NCBI GenBank assembly: GCA_001972305.1
Contig: BDDD01005105.1
Location: forward strand, 1 to 64,000
Source of the DNA: Cephalotus follicularis
Taxonomy: Eukaryota > Streptophyta > Magnoliopsida > Oxalidales > Cephalotaceae
DNA: 64,000 nt
Direction: 5' to 3'
Of this stretch, positions 24,202 through 35,325 are shown in pieces. A program made the position numbers and the translations under genes. The stretch's first letter is position 1. Every line of letters begins with the position of its first letter. The notes beneath the pieces are model-generated. The model was not told the DNA's origin. It saw only the letters and a list, made by a program, of their open reading frames with translations, and ran no database searches.

Positions 24202-26677
24202 GTAGGCTATCACAATTGGTTAAGGATGATATGCTTGATATCCAGGAATTAGAGTCCTATCCAACTTGTGAATCCTGTTTATTGGGAAAGATGACCAGAT
24301 AACCCTTCTCTGGTCAAGGAGAAAGGGCTATGGACTTACTAGGTTTTGTCCATATTGACGTATGTGGTCCTATGTCTGTCAGGGCGCGAGGTGGTTATAT
24401 CTACTTCATAACCTTTACCGACGATTTATCTAGGTATGGTTATGTGTATCTGATGAAACACAAGTCAGAATCCTTTGAGAAATTTAAAGGGTTTAGACTT
24501 GAAGTAGAAAAACAGACAGGTAAATCAATTAAAATACTTCGGTCGGGCCGAGGTGGTGAATACTTGTCAGCTGAATTCCTAGGTTGTCTTAGCGATAACG
24601 AAATTCTATCTCAGTCGACTCCTCCTGGAACACCACAGCATAATGGTGTGTCCAAAAGGAGGAATCAGGCTTTGTTAGAGATGGTTCGATCAATGATGTC
24701 TTTTACAGACCTTCCTACCTATCTCTGGGGTTATGCCCTAGATATAGTTGCTTATATCTTGAATCAGATTCCTTCAAAATATGTGCCTTCTATTCCATAC
24801 CAGGTATGGTCAGGGAGGAAACCCAGCCTGAGCCATTTGAAGGTTTGGAGCTGGCCGGCTTATGTCAAGAGGCTTGACGTAGATAAGCTGGAAGCACGGT
24901 CGAACCGTTGCAGGTTTGTAGGATATCCTAAAGAAACTAAAGGATACTACTTCTACCACCCTAGCGAACAAAAGATATTTGTTTCACAAAATGCTATGTT
25001 CCTAGAGAAGGAATACCTTCTTGAAGGAAACAGTAGGAGTAAGGTGGAACTCAAGGAGTTGCCATAGGTAGAAACCATACAAGAGATGGAGGAGTTGGAG
25101 CTTAGACCTTCAACAAACACAGTTGAGGTTGGATCTAAGGCTGAGAATGGTTCTCAGTTAGGCAGAACTCCTTTGAAGAGATCAGACAGAATCCCATTAG
25201 CACCTGAGAGGTCTGGTTTCTTCATTGATGGTACTGATGAGATAAACGTCATTGAAGATGACGAACCTGCCAGCTATCTAGAGGCAGTGCAAGGCACTGA
25301 ATCTGAAGCGTGGTTAGGAGCCATGAAATCCGAAATGGATTCCATGTACTCCAACAAAGTATGGAATTTGGTTGAAGCACCCGAAGGCATAGTACCTATT
25401 GGTTGCAAATGGATCTTCAAGAAGAAGATGAATGCAGATGGAAAAATCGAGACTTATAAAGCTCGACTAGTGGCGAAAGGGTATAGGCAACGACATGGAG
25501 TCGACTATACTGAAACTTTTTCACCTGTCGCCATGCTAAAATCCATTAGGATCTTGCTTGCTATTGCCTCTCATTATAATTATGAGATATGGCAAATGGA
25601 TGTCAAGACGGCATTCTTAAATGGGCGTCTTGAAGAGGATATTTATATGTCCCAACCCGAGTGGTTAACATCTTCCGAGCACCCGCACATGGTGTGCAAG
25701 CTCGAATGGTCCATTTATGGACTAAAGCAAGCATCTCGTAGCTGTAATCTACGTTTTGATGAAGCAGTCAAAGCTTTTGACTTCGTTAAAAATGTAGATG
25801 AGCCCTGTGTTTATCGAAAGCAAGAGGGACCTAGTATCACTTCCTTAGTGCCATATGTATATGACATCCTACTCATTGGGAATGATGTAGGGATGTTACA
25901 GTCTGCAAAGATATGGCTAACTAAGAATTTTTCCATGAAAGATTTGGGAGAAGCCACCTATATACTGGGTATTAGGATCTTCAGGGATAGATCCAATAGG
26001 TTGCTTGGGCTTTAACAAAGCCAGTACATCAGCAAGGTGCTAAAGAGGTTTATCATGGAGAATTCCAAGAGAGGCCTATTGCCAATAGGCAAAGGAATTC
26101 ATCTTTCTCGAAAGATGTCTCCTCAGACATCTGAAGAGAGAGCACGTATGAGTCGGATACCTTATGCTTCGGCAGTAGGGTCAATCATGTATGCCATGTT
26201 ATATACTAGGCCTGATGTCGCACTTGCCCTAGGTATGGCAAGTCGTTTTCAGTCTTATCCCGGTGAGAAGCACTGGAAACTGGTCAAGGGAATCCTGAAG
26301 TACCTTAGGAGGACTCAGGATATGTTCTTGATCTATGGAAAAGATAGTGAGCTGAAATGGGAGGGCTTTACAGACTCCAGTATTGATAGTGGTCCGGATG
26401 ATCACAAATCTGTCTCTGGGTATGTTTTTGTACTTAATGGTGGAGCTGTGAGCTGGCGCAGTTTAAAGCAATGGACTATTGCATATTCTACCACAGAAGC
26501 CGAGTACATAGCAGCCTCAGATGCGACCAAGGAGGGTGTATGGATGCGCAAGTTAATTACTGAAGTAGGAGTTGTTCCTTCCATTATTAATCTAGTTGTA
26601 ATATACTGCGATAATAATGGGGTTGCAGCACAAGCCAAGGAACCGCAGTCTCACCAGCGATCCAAACACATCGAGCG
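24202..26677 (+). pseudogene. C1 pol: integrase, RT and RNase H with lost catalytic residues
   Basis: One frame carries the end of GAG-pre-integrase (CESCLLGK), the integrase core, its C-terminal region, copia RT and RNase H. Stops lie at 24300, 25065 and 26013. In integrase the DDE triad is damaged: the second aspartate motif reads LRSGRGGEY (Gly codon 24546-24548) and the glutamate motif HNGVSKRRN (Lys codon 24654-24656). The RT motif YVDD reads YVYD (Tyr codon 25860-25862). RNase H keeps FTDSS and STTEAEYIAAS until sF cuts it at 26678. The order IN-RT-RH is diagnostic of copia. Family role: integration and reverse transcription; this copy cannot do either. Confidence 0.92.
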
Positions 26678-26863
26678 TGTCACACCCGTTCCCTACAATA
26701 ACCAATATCCTACCGAGAACGGATATGACGTCCCACATGACAACTTCCTTTCGGAAGTCACCATATGGATTGTCACACCCGTTCCCTACAATAACCAATA
26801 TCCTACCGAGAACGGATATGACGTTCCACATGACAACTTCCTTTAGGAAGTCACCATATGGAT
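26678..26863 (-). repeat. 93 bp terminal tandem duplication of sF
   Basis: The terminal 93 bp unit (26678-26770) is repeated at 26771-26863 with two substitutions. Both copies begin TGTCACACCCGTTCC, so this LTR carries two successive copies of its own terminus. Confidence 0.92.
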
Positions 26864-29800
26864 TTTATAACTTAAAAACCGGTTCAAGACTTTCCAAAAC
26901 CATTCATAAAATTTGACTTTTTCAAATTTTTGAAAATTTTTCTAACTCTTAAATTTTTACGAAAATCGGGCATGTAGTATTCTTTTATAGGACTATGCCC
27001 CCTGTAAATGAAAAACACATTTTATAACACACTCCCGAAGGAGGAATCAACAGTTTTAAAATGGGCTCAGCCCTCAGCAAACCATGATATAAAGCAGTAA
27101 ACATGGGTTGGGCTCAGCCTCAACCATTTCAACAAGCAATAAAGTAAATATATCGGGCTCGGCCCTTTTTAAAGCAAAATCATAATAGAAAACCGTTTAT
27201 ATGAACTTAAGTAATGCATAAATTAAAATGTGATGTAATGTTGCTATGCATGTTTTGAAATCCTGGTAGCATGCCCTGCCTCCGTGGTCATTCATCAACA
27301 GCAACAGACTAGCAATCACTTACCATCTTGCCTTTTTGGAAGGGACAGAAAAGAAAGGGGGTTAGTCCAAATGACTAAGTGAGTAGAAACAATAAATACA
27401 TCTCCCATAACTATATATCGAATAAAAAGAGAAGTGATGTAAGCTCAAAGTAGAATGCAATGTAATCTACAGCAATAAATGAAATCAAGATCCAAAAGGA
27501 TAGTCACAATCAACAGAGGATATCAATATCCATAACAAATCATAATTCACAAAGGACATCGAGATTACAAAGGGATTTCGAGATCACAAAGAAATATCGA
27601 AATCACAAAGGGATATCAAGATCTCGATGTGTAAACGAAATCCAAAGTATAACTGAAGTCCACGATGTAAATAAGCATCACAAGTATATAAACAAATCAA
27701 GAAAAGGGGATCTCGATACTCAACAAATGGCTCCACAATATAGCATGAGTCAAGAATATAACAAGATTATCAAAAGAGATCCACAATTGTTACCATAAAC
27801 ATTAACAAGACTCCACAAATGAAACTCGGATGTCAACGATAGAAATTTCATTAAACAAACTCAAGCTCAAGACTTTCCGAGTACAATATAATCAGAGTAT
27901 ATAAAATATCAATAATCGCAGATATGATCGACAATATAAACTCATGCTGAGTAAAACCAATAAGTGACAGAATGAAGGATCATCATGGCTCCATGAAAGA
28001 ACGCTCAAAATCATCAAGTACAATAACCCAAGAATCCATGAAACAATCTCAATGATTAAATCAATACTCTGCAATACGATAGACTCACAATGAAATAACC
28101 AGGGACTCAACAAGGAAGCCCACTGAACAATATCATAATGAAGGCAATAATATCAAGCATCTAGATATCAAAGGTTAACGATATAATCATAACTCAATGA
28201 CAGTATCAATATCAAAAAGTAATGTGCCCACAGAATCATAAATATATAAGAGGATGCTGGTACCAATCATATCACCGTCATATCATACCCCCGCCAAATC
28301 ACATGGCGTCATATCATAACCGCTGCAGCAATAATACTAGGTAAGGCTACAGGATGTGATCATCATCCATCATACACCGGTGTAGAGTGCCTACCTCTGC
28401 CTCGAACGAGGGGTCGGCATGATCAGTGCACAGACCCAACCATCGTCCGAAAAACCCGCACGCACACTCAACCTCATCCGAGGGACCGCGTGCAATATAT
28501 ATATATCAACAACCACATACAGTCCAATAGGAGGGTAATGTAGCAGCTCTGCTGCACTCACACTCGGCATACCATCATAGACAATAGTATGCCGCAGATC
28601 CAGGTATGGAACCCGGGGGCAGTTTCCACATAACACCCCATCATAGACCAATGGGACTGCTAAGTAGAGTTGAGCGTCGAACATGTACCTCTCCTTGGAC
28701 TGGTAGAGCCATAATGCCGGTACCCAGCATCAGAGTATAACACGGAATAACAACATAACCAATCAAAATGTCACAAATGTGAGAAGGTGACCAAGTCACC
28801 CAGAACATCGAGCATACAACCGCTCGGAAATCATATCACAATCCAATGGATACGTTACAGAAGACAACCGGGATACAAATCCCAACCAAGATCACATATC
28901 ACAAGAAACCGGGCACATATGAAAACAACGGGACTCTCAAATAAAGAATTGCTCAACGGCATCAGCAACAAAGCTCAAATATAAGAATGCGGAGACCAAT
29001 CAAACTCAACAAATACGGCCCTCAATAGCCATTACATAATAGAACCACAAAAAGCACATAGCCAGCAACAAAACTTAAACACGACGATACGAATCTAGAA
29101 TAAGTATAGCAGTAGCAACAAAAACAATATATGTCCGCAGGAGCCAATGCGGATACGACATCGCGAAGTGAAATGAATATATGATCAAAATGTCTCATAT
29201 CAAAGTGGAAGGTCAAATGAGAATACTCAAAAGATTCACGAACAACAAACGTATCATATCAATATGAACGTTCAAGCGGAATACCAATAAAGTGCTAACA
29301 GCAAACGATTAAGGAATCAGTCTCAATTCCACTATCAACAAGTCATACCAATAAAGGTTTCAAGCGAACGATTCGGAAATCGATTCAGATTAAACTATCA
29401 ATAAGGGATTCCAAGAACAATCATGGAATCAGCATATTACAAGCCATAAATGTCAACACAGGATATCAACAAGTCAGAATCGACAAATAGGCTATCAACA
29501 AATCATATAAATCGACAAGCTATGGTATTTAGAAATCACAATAGAGGTAGTAAAGGCACATATTAATCATCAATGAATTTCAAAATCAATAAGATAAAGG
29601 AAGGATATGTTCTACTCACAAATCAATGTCGATTACAACCACGGACTAACCCCTTTAAGCTTTGAACAGGTTATCGGTTCTCGTCATCATTTCGAAACTC
29701 TATCAACTGTTACTCTGCATAAACAACACATAACCGTTACTTCCTACACATACGTAACTAACACTACGAGTCATCGGAGCTTTGACCAATTTCCGATCAA

Positions 29801-30491
29801 CCTGCCAAAGTTTCCGACGACACCCAAAACAACCTCTAAATCAACTGATCAACTCACATTATTGATCAAAACTCACGGCGATTTGTCCGAGAACGGGCAG
29901 CCACTGCCGGCAGCGAGTTGACTCACTGAGTCAACTCGCCAGACATCCAACAAATAAAGCCACTTCACAAAAAGTTGTCCACGAGGTCCGTACTACACAT
30001 CGCCGCCCGTAACTCGCCGAGAATCGGCGGCTACCGCCGCGCCAGAGCTCCGGCCGAGGCGCCATTGCTCCGGTCTCACCACCCCTGGCATCCACAGCGT
30101 CCTGGCTACCCATTGGTGGCCGAGACTCGCCGGGAACCGGCGTAGAACACGGCGTTCCAAGCCGACAGTGAGTCAAAACGTCGGCTTGACTCAAACGGCA
30201 AAAATCCGGCCGATTCCGGTTGATTAACGCCTCAACTGCCATCAAGATAGGAGGAGGTGGCCTTCTAGGCCATGACCGGCCCAACCCGCGCTCAAAACGG
30301 CGGCGGAGGAGAGCCGGCAGTGTCGGCAGGCGAAGAAGAAAAGAAGAGAAAGAAGAAAAAAGAGGAGGAAGGAGGCTTACCGGCGGCTGAAGGGAGACCC
30401 GTGCCGCTCTTCCCGGTCCGATGCCTTCGTCCGACGGCTCTCTCTCTCCCGGTCTCTCTCTCCCCCGATCTCTCTGCGTCTTCTTCCTTCT

Positions 30492-30563
30492 CACACGGGC
30501 GCTCAACGCCCGTGTGTTGTTTTTATTTTTTTACTTAAGGCGCTAGGCGCCTTCTAGCGCCTT
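30492..30563 (-). other. Two GC-rich hairpins in sF
   Basis: Arms CACACGGGCG (30492-30501) and CGCCCGTGTG (30507-30516) pair perfectly over 10 bp around a 5 nt loop. Arms AAGGCGCTA (30537-30545) and TAGCGCCTT (30555-30563) pair over 9 bp around a 9 nt loop. On the minus strand they lie between AT-rich, TATA-like sequence and the GA-rich leader. Confidence 0.8.
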
Positions 30564-30722
30564 CAGCAGATTTGCACTTTCTTTTTTTTTTTAATTACAA
30601 TATTGATAATGTATATATATATATGTAATAAACATAAATACTAAAATGCCGCTCACCAAATTTGCACGCTCACGTGTTCTGAAAATCATTATCGGAAAAA
30701 TGACACGGGGTGTCACAGAGCG

Positions 30723-30909
30723 GCGCTATCATTTGATCCGAGAGATTATTGGTAGGGGAGATATACAGGTTGAGAGGGTATCCTCAGAGGAGAACACAAC
30801 AGATCCACTGACCAAGGCAATGGGCACCAAGGCTCTGGAGCATCATCGTGGGACGATGGGTCTAGGCTATAGGAGTTCATGGCTTGAGGGTCAAGTGGGA
30901 GATTGTTAG
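30723..30909 (+). pseudogene. C-terminal end of C1 RNase H
   Basis: After sF the frame continues RYHLIREIIGRGDI, then VERVSSEENTTDPLTKAM, the usual copia C-terminus. It ends at a TAG (30907-30909) that overlaps the first bases of the 3' LTR. This proves that sF inserted into a copia coding sequence. Confidence 0.92.
30893..30903 (+). other. Polypurine tract of C1
   Basis: AAGTGGGAGAT directly precedes the 3' LTR start TGTTAGATG, the usual copia arrangement. It overlaps the last codons of pol. Confidence 0.9.
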
Positions 30910-33148
30910 ATGTAGTGACCCGACAAGCCATTGGATGGACTGTCGTTTTATATATATTCTTGTATCAAACAATCTTATTCCTTATAAATATGATGCGTGC
31001 TAATTTGTTATGGCTATATCACTTGTGCTTTATCACTTAATTGAAGTAGTTTATTATTTACCTGCTTACAGTTGTGATGCCCTTACATAAGGTTGGATGC
31101 CTAGCATGGAGGCGGTGAGATTGGTTACCTGATTCCTTATGTCAAATTAGTTCCAAGTCATAGGTTCACTTTGTGGGCATTAGTGAACCGGATAGACTTG
31201 GGCGTATGTTGCCTGCTCATGGAATTGGAGGATGGATTCTCTCACTACCATCTGTGTTGGACACTAGGGAAAATATTGGGTGCGCGCTAGGAGCGTGTAC
31301 ACTGAACTGGACCCATGTAGGAGACACTATTTTGATAGTGGCTATTCTCGTGTCAGTAGTGACTCCTACTTGTTGCGGTTGTGTATAAGTGATGATCACT
31401 TAGCGACTTCTCAAACTCGTCTGATCCTTAGACTAGAGCGACTGCTCTATATTGTATGGAGACGGTTATGCTTTGATCTCCACCTTACCCAATCCTTGCG
31501 CAGGGCTGGCAATCAGGTGGTCTTTGGGTATGATCGAATCTATACAAATATAAGTGAGTGCGCAATATGGGATTGTTACACCTGAGCAAAGGTGATCTGC
31601 TCTATTATGATATGATTATACTTTGGACTTATGAAATCCTTGGCCAAGGTTGAGGTAGACTGGAAATTATATTTTTGGAGAGTTTACCAAAGGTCCTAGT
31701 AATGATAAGATATTTTAGCCATTGGGGTATTATCTAGGGTTGACACATATCCTTACCCTATACCTCAATCGGGGCCAAGCATGACAATGGATTATAGTAC
31801 ACGTGAACCAACGGCTTAGAAAATCTAGGGTTAATAAGGTGGTCAATAAATTATGGAAAAATTAATTAGATTAATTTTTCCATCTGGATAATATTAGATA
31901 TTATTCCGATAGCATTTAAATTGGTTAAGTACCATTTAGAATGGCTAAATCGAACCCTAGGGGTATTTTGGTAATTTATGAACACCTCTGATTTTAACCA
32001 AGATTTTATAGGGTCCCTGCCCAATAACGATTTGATATTTTATATGTTGGACATATTAAGTCTTGGTGTGAAATATCGGTTTTGTGGATTTTACATTTTT
32101 TGGAAACACATTTGTTTGATCTTAGTTAATCAATATTAGAAGGGATTAAATAAGTTGGATTTATACTCTATTTGCTTCATAAACCAGTCAAAGCGTTGAT
32201 GCCTTCTGGGAAAGTGTCGACGTATTCCTTTAGACAAAGCGTCGATGCCTTCTGGGAAGCGTCGATGCCTAAGGCTCATAGAGTCGTTGATGAATTTTAG
32301 AAAAACGTCAACATTTAGTGCCATGTAATGACTAAGCATCGACGATGTTGTTGAAAGCGTCGACGCTTAAAGCGGGTTGTGCAACCTGTGCACGAACTCA
32401 CTTCATGGGCACGTTTTCTCTCTCATCTCCAGCAGTTTTCTCCCATCTATGCAGGTTATGAGAACGTGGGGAACATGGCTACAGACTCCCTGGGAGTGAG
32501 GACCATGATCCCATGTTGTTGGGATAGTGGGAGAGTGGGCTTGTGAATGCGTTATTATGCAGATTTCTGGTTTTGTGAAGAGAGGTAGAAAAATTGCTGG
32601 GCAATTAAAAAATTCATTATCTCTGAAGAATTGCAGAAGTTCCCATCTTTCTTATACACCAAGCAAGAGCTTGTTTAGGGTGGATTGACATTGACATCCT
32701 TTGTCATTGCCAATGCATCCTTTGAGCATTCTTAGAGGGAGAGTGAGTTGTTTATGACAGTTTTGTAAAGAACATATTCTGTTCTTGTGTCCCGGTGCTT
32801 GGAGAAATTAGGGTTCAACATGGAGAAGAAGCATACGGTTTTGGAAGCATTTGAGGGAGTCTTCTCAAGCTTGAAGCGGCAAAGACGAAGGAGCCATCAC
32901 CATTGGTATATCTTTTGGTCCTTCTCTTATTGCCTTGCTTGTTTGTCACCATTGGATGCAATGGTGACATCTTTTTAATTAAAGTGTTGATGTGGTGATC
33001 CATGTGACTTGTGGTATTGCCATAATGGACTGTTTTTGGTTTTGTTGGGTGTTCTTCCGCTGCCATGATTGTATGTTTAAGTTTTGTTCTACACCCTACA
33101 TACCTTAGTCCATTTATGGCATAGGAATTGGTTAATCCGATTCCATCA
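30904..33148 (+). repeat. C1 3' LTR
   Basis: TGTTAGATGTAGTGACC to TTCCATCA, 2245 bp, the partner of 11785-14020. A GTCGACGC cluster lies at 32180-32375. No gene is seen. It is followed directly by the CGTCA duplication. Confidence 0.93.
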
Positions 33149-33153
33149 CGTCA

Positions 33154-34933
33154 CACACTCATACCTCAGCCCCAGCTCCGGACAGCTTGAAGTATGTCAA
33201 CAGTACATGTTACATAGCATGGCGGCTAAGCAATCACAGTGAGTTCCCCAGCCATCTTCTGGCCCCTAGGGTCAACCCGCCACTAACCAACCATGACAAC
33301 TCTACCACGCAGCTAGTACGGCAGCAGTAACAAGCACAGTACAAGTCAAGCAATTTATAACAAAGTAATCACTTGATCAAATTTATATATTCAATTATAT
33401 ATAACGATCCATTTTTCCAAATCGTTTAGAAAAATTTTAAACACTTGAAATAATACATTTCTTTATGTATAAAAACTCATACTCAATTCACAAGTGTTGG
33501 AAATACTTCCGCAGTTTTTTGAAAATATACATTTAGTCAAACATACATTCTCTCCGTAGAACTTTTAACAGTTCGCAAACATTGGAAATACTTCCCTAGT
33601 CATTTGAAAATATACATTTAGTCAATATACATTTCCGTACAAAATAATGATTTACTTAAAATCATGCAAGTGTTTCTAAAGCACATTTAGAATCAACCAC
33701 ATTCCAGAAAACAGTTCAAGTAACAATTCAAGATGCAATTCAAACATATGCTCAAATGCATCTAGGCTCAATTCGGGTTAATCGCATGTTATTCACTGTG
33801 ACAGTCGGCTATCTCTCGAACCAGCCGGCTGTTCTGGGCGAGCATTACATGAGTAGTCGACTGTTTTCCTTCAACAGTCGACTGTTTCTTGTGAATAGTA
33901 CCCTAAACCATCCAACAACGCGTTCCCACTATTTCCTTGGTAAAACAATGCATGCACAGTTGACTAGTGTCCATTAATAGTCGGCTGCATATGTTGAACA
34001 GTTGGTTGTTTTACTTCAACAGTCGATTATTCTGGGCAAATCTGTAGCATGCAAATAAATCTATCTAATCAAATAGATTATTGCAAGCTCAATAGTTGTA
34101 CTCACGTAACACAACACAACAAATGGTCGTCATATAATTCATATATCACGACATCGTTCATGTATTTCATCGGATGGACCATTATCATGATTGAATTCAA
34201 CATGCAAGTACATAGTCACTACTTGAACCCCAACAATATGCATGGCAGGTAACAACCAGTAGTAACCAAGTCATCAAATCAATAGTTCACAACTCATGCG
34301 GTCATGCATAACATCAATGAACAGTCATTAGTTTTGAACTCAAACTTGCATGTATATTCACTACAATCCTCTACCTTTTGATTCCAAGTTAGGAATCTGT
34401 AAGTCCACCTCTTTAAGTTCCTGGTCAGTGAAGTTTTGAGTTTCCCAGCAGCTTCAACTCCAATCCAGTAGCTCCAACCCGAGCTCCTTGGTTAATCAAT
34501 GGAGAATCACTCTCACTTTCTCCTCTCACAATTTCTCACTGTGTTTTCCTCTCTAAATTCTTTCTGGTTTCCTTTTTCACAGGTACTGGGTGTGTATAGT
34601 TTTGCAATTACAGAGCACAAACCAGTCGACTGTTCTTTCCCAATAGTCGGCTGTTCACTTGCCGTTGTGCTGCCAGGTGGCTTGACAGTCTACCAATCAG
34701 CTAGTTCGTCCCACCAGTCGACTGTTCCATCAGGCAGTCTCTCAATCGACTGTTTTATCAACCAGTCGGCTGTTTTAGTACATTTTCTCCGAAATTCAAC
34801 TTAACGTAATACTCTTAATACTTTTCACTCAAGGTGTCACATACCAAGATGGAGACCATAATTCTCATTTATTTATGATCAAATTTACATCGGAAATTAC
34901 AAAATACATTTAACGAAAATCCTGGGCGTTATA
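33154..34933 (-). repeat. sE solo LTR, second segment, with CAGTCGACTG clusters
   Basis: Continuation of sE after C1. Two motif clusters, 33795-34030 and 34620-34770, hold perfect CAGTCGACTG copies (near 33873, 34622, 34715) with CAGTCGGCTG and AGCCGGCTG variants. The AT-rich rest has no coding sequence. Confidence 0.82.
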
Positions 34934-34938
34934 GATGC

Positions 34939-35325
34939 TTAAGGGTCCATGCCTTGAGCTTCGACGCCAAAAAGACAAGGTATTGACGCGAAGACCTTCT
35001 GGTTTTAAGTGCTGACACTAGGGATTAAAGCGCCGATGCTTAAAGGCATAAGCGTCGACGCTAAGAGTTAAGCGGCGACGCTTGAGTGATTGGATTGGAC
35101 GTTGATCCTATACAATACACGTTGACGCGAAAGGGGTTTGTTTTACATTTGAGTATATGATTGCATTGCATATTGCTATGATTTAATTGTGGACTAAAAT
35201 GTGATTTATTTCTAATGTGTTTTATCATTTTATAAGTGCATACATGATTTTATAACAAATCATTATTTTACACGAATATGTATATTTTGATAAATGTATA
35301 TTTTTGAAGGATTGAAACGTGATTT
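34939..35325 (+). repeat. G1 3' LTR, segment 2
   Basis: Resumes the G1 LTR immediately after the GATGC duplication with decayed GTCGACGC motifs (34940-35130), including AAGCGTCGACGCT at 35050. It ends in GAAACGTGATTTCAA, a stretch found inverted in sA (about 43122-43137). There sB begins. Confidence 0.75.

Larger units (their letters stand above)
26678..30717 (-). mobile_element. Very long solo LTR sF (4.04 kb) in C1 RNase H
   Basis: Starts TGTCACACCCG and ends GGGGTGTCACA on the plus strand. The duplication GAGCG flanks it (26673-26677 and 30718-30722), and the RNase H codons rejoin. On the minus strand it has the usual order of promoter-side AT-rich sequence, hairpins (30492-30563), GA-rich leader (about 30270-30480) and the inverted shared block at about 27340-27385. 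The GC-rich part (29870-30500) has long open frames on both strands with simple-sequence composition, not genes. The middle (27400-29600) holds repeated ATATCAA/AAATCA words. Confidence 0.88.
11785..33148 (+). mobile_element. Copia element C1, complete but with nested insertions
   Basis: Ty1/copia element with two LTRs (11785-14020 and 30904-33148), a primer site, gag, protease, integrase, RT, RNase H in copia order and a polypurine tract. The 5 bp duplication CGTCA flanks it at 11780-11784 and 33149-33153, inside sE. The two insertions, GB (17185-24201) and sF (26678-30717), account for 11.1 kb of its 21.4 kb. The remaining copia is about 10.3 kb. Coding parts carry several stops and lost catalytic residues, so it is defective. 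Confidence 0.93.
11081..34933 (-). mobile_element. Solo LTR sE in the G1 3' LTR, split by copia C1
   Basis: The plus-strand left end is TGTCACACCC and the right end GGGCGTTATA (the last C of TTACA mutated). The duplication GATGC lies on both sides (11076-11080 and 34934-34938), and the G1 LTR resumes directly after it. The LTR proper is 11081-11784 plus 33154-34933, about 2.5 kb. The minus strand carries the shared block TTTCAG...CTCACTCGG at 11512-11556 in reverse. It has no coding sequence. CAGTCGACTG motifs lie in its second part. Confidence 0.85.

Noticed and set aside
26678..26863. Repeat protein with a duplicated HPFPTITNILPRTDM-type unit
   Set aside because: The repeat is the 93 bp duplicated LTR terminus of sF, a multiple of three by chance.
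29931..30506. 191-residue minus-strand open frame with an Arg/Pro-rich product
   Set aside because: Lies in the GC- and GA-rich part of sF, open by composition. The related sA LTR does not keep the frame.
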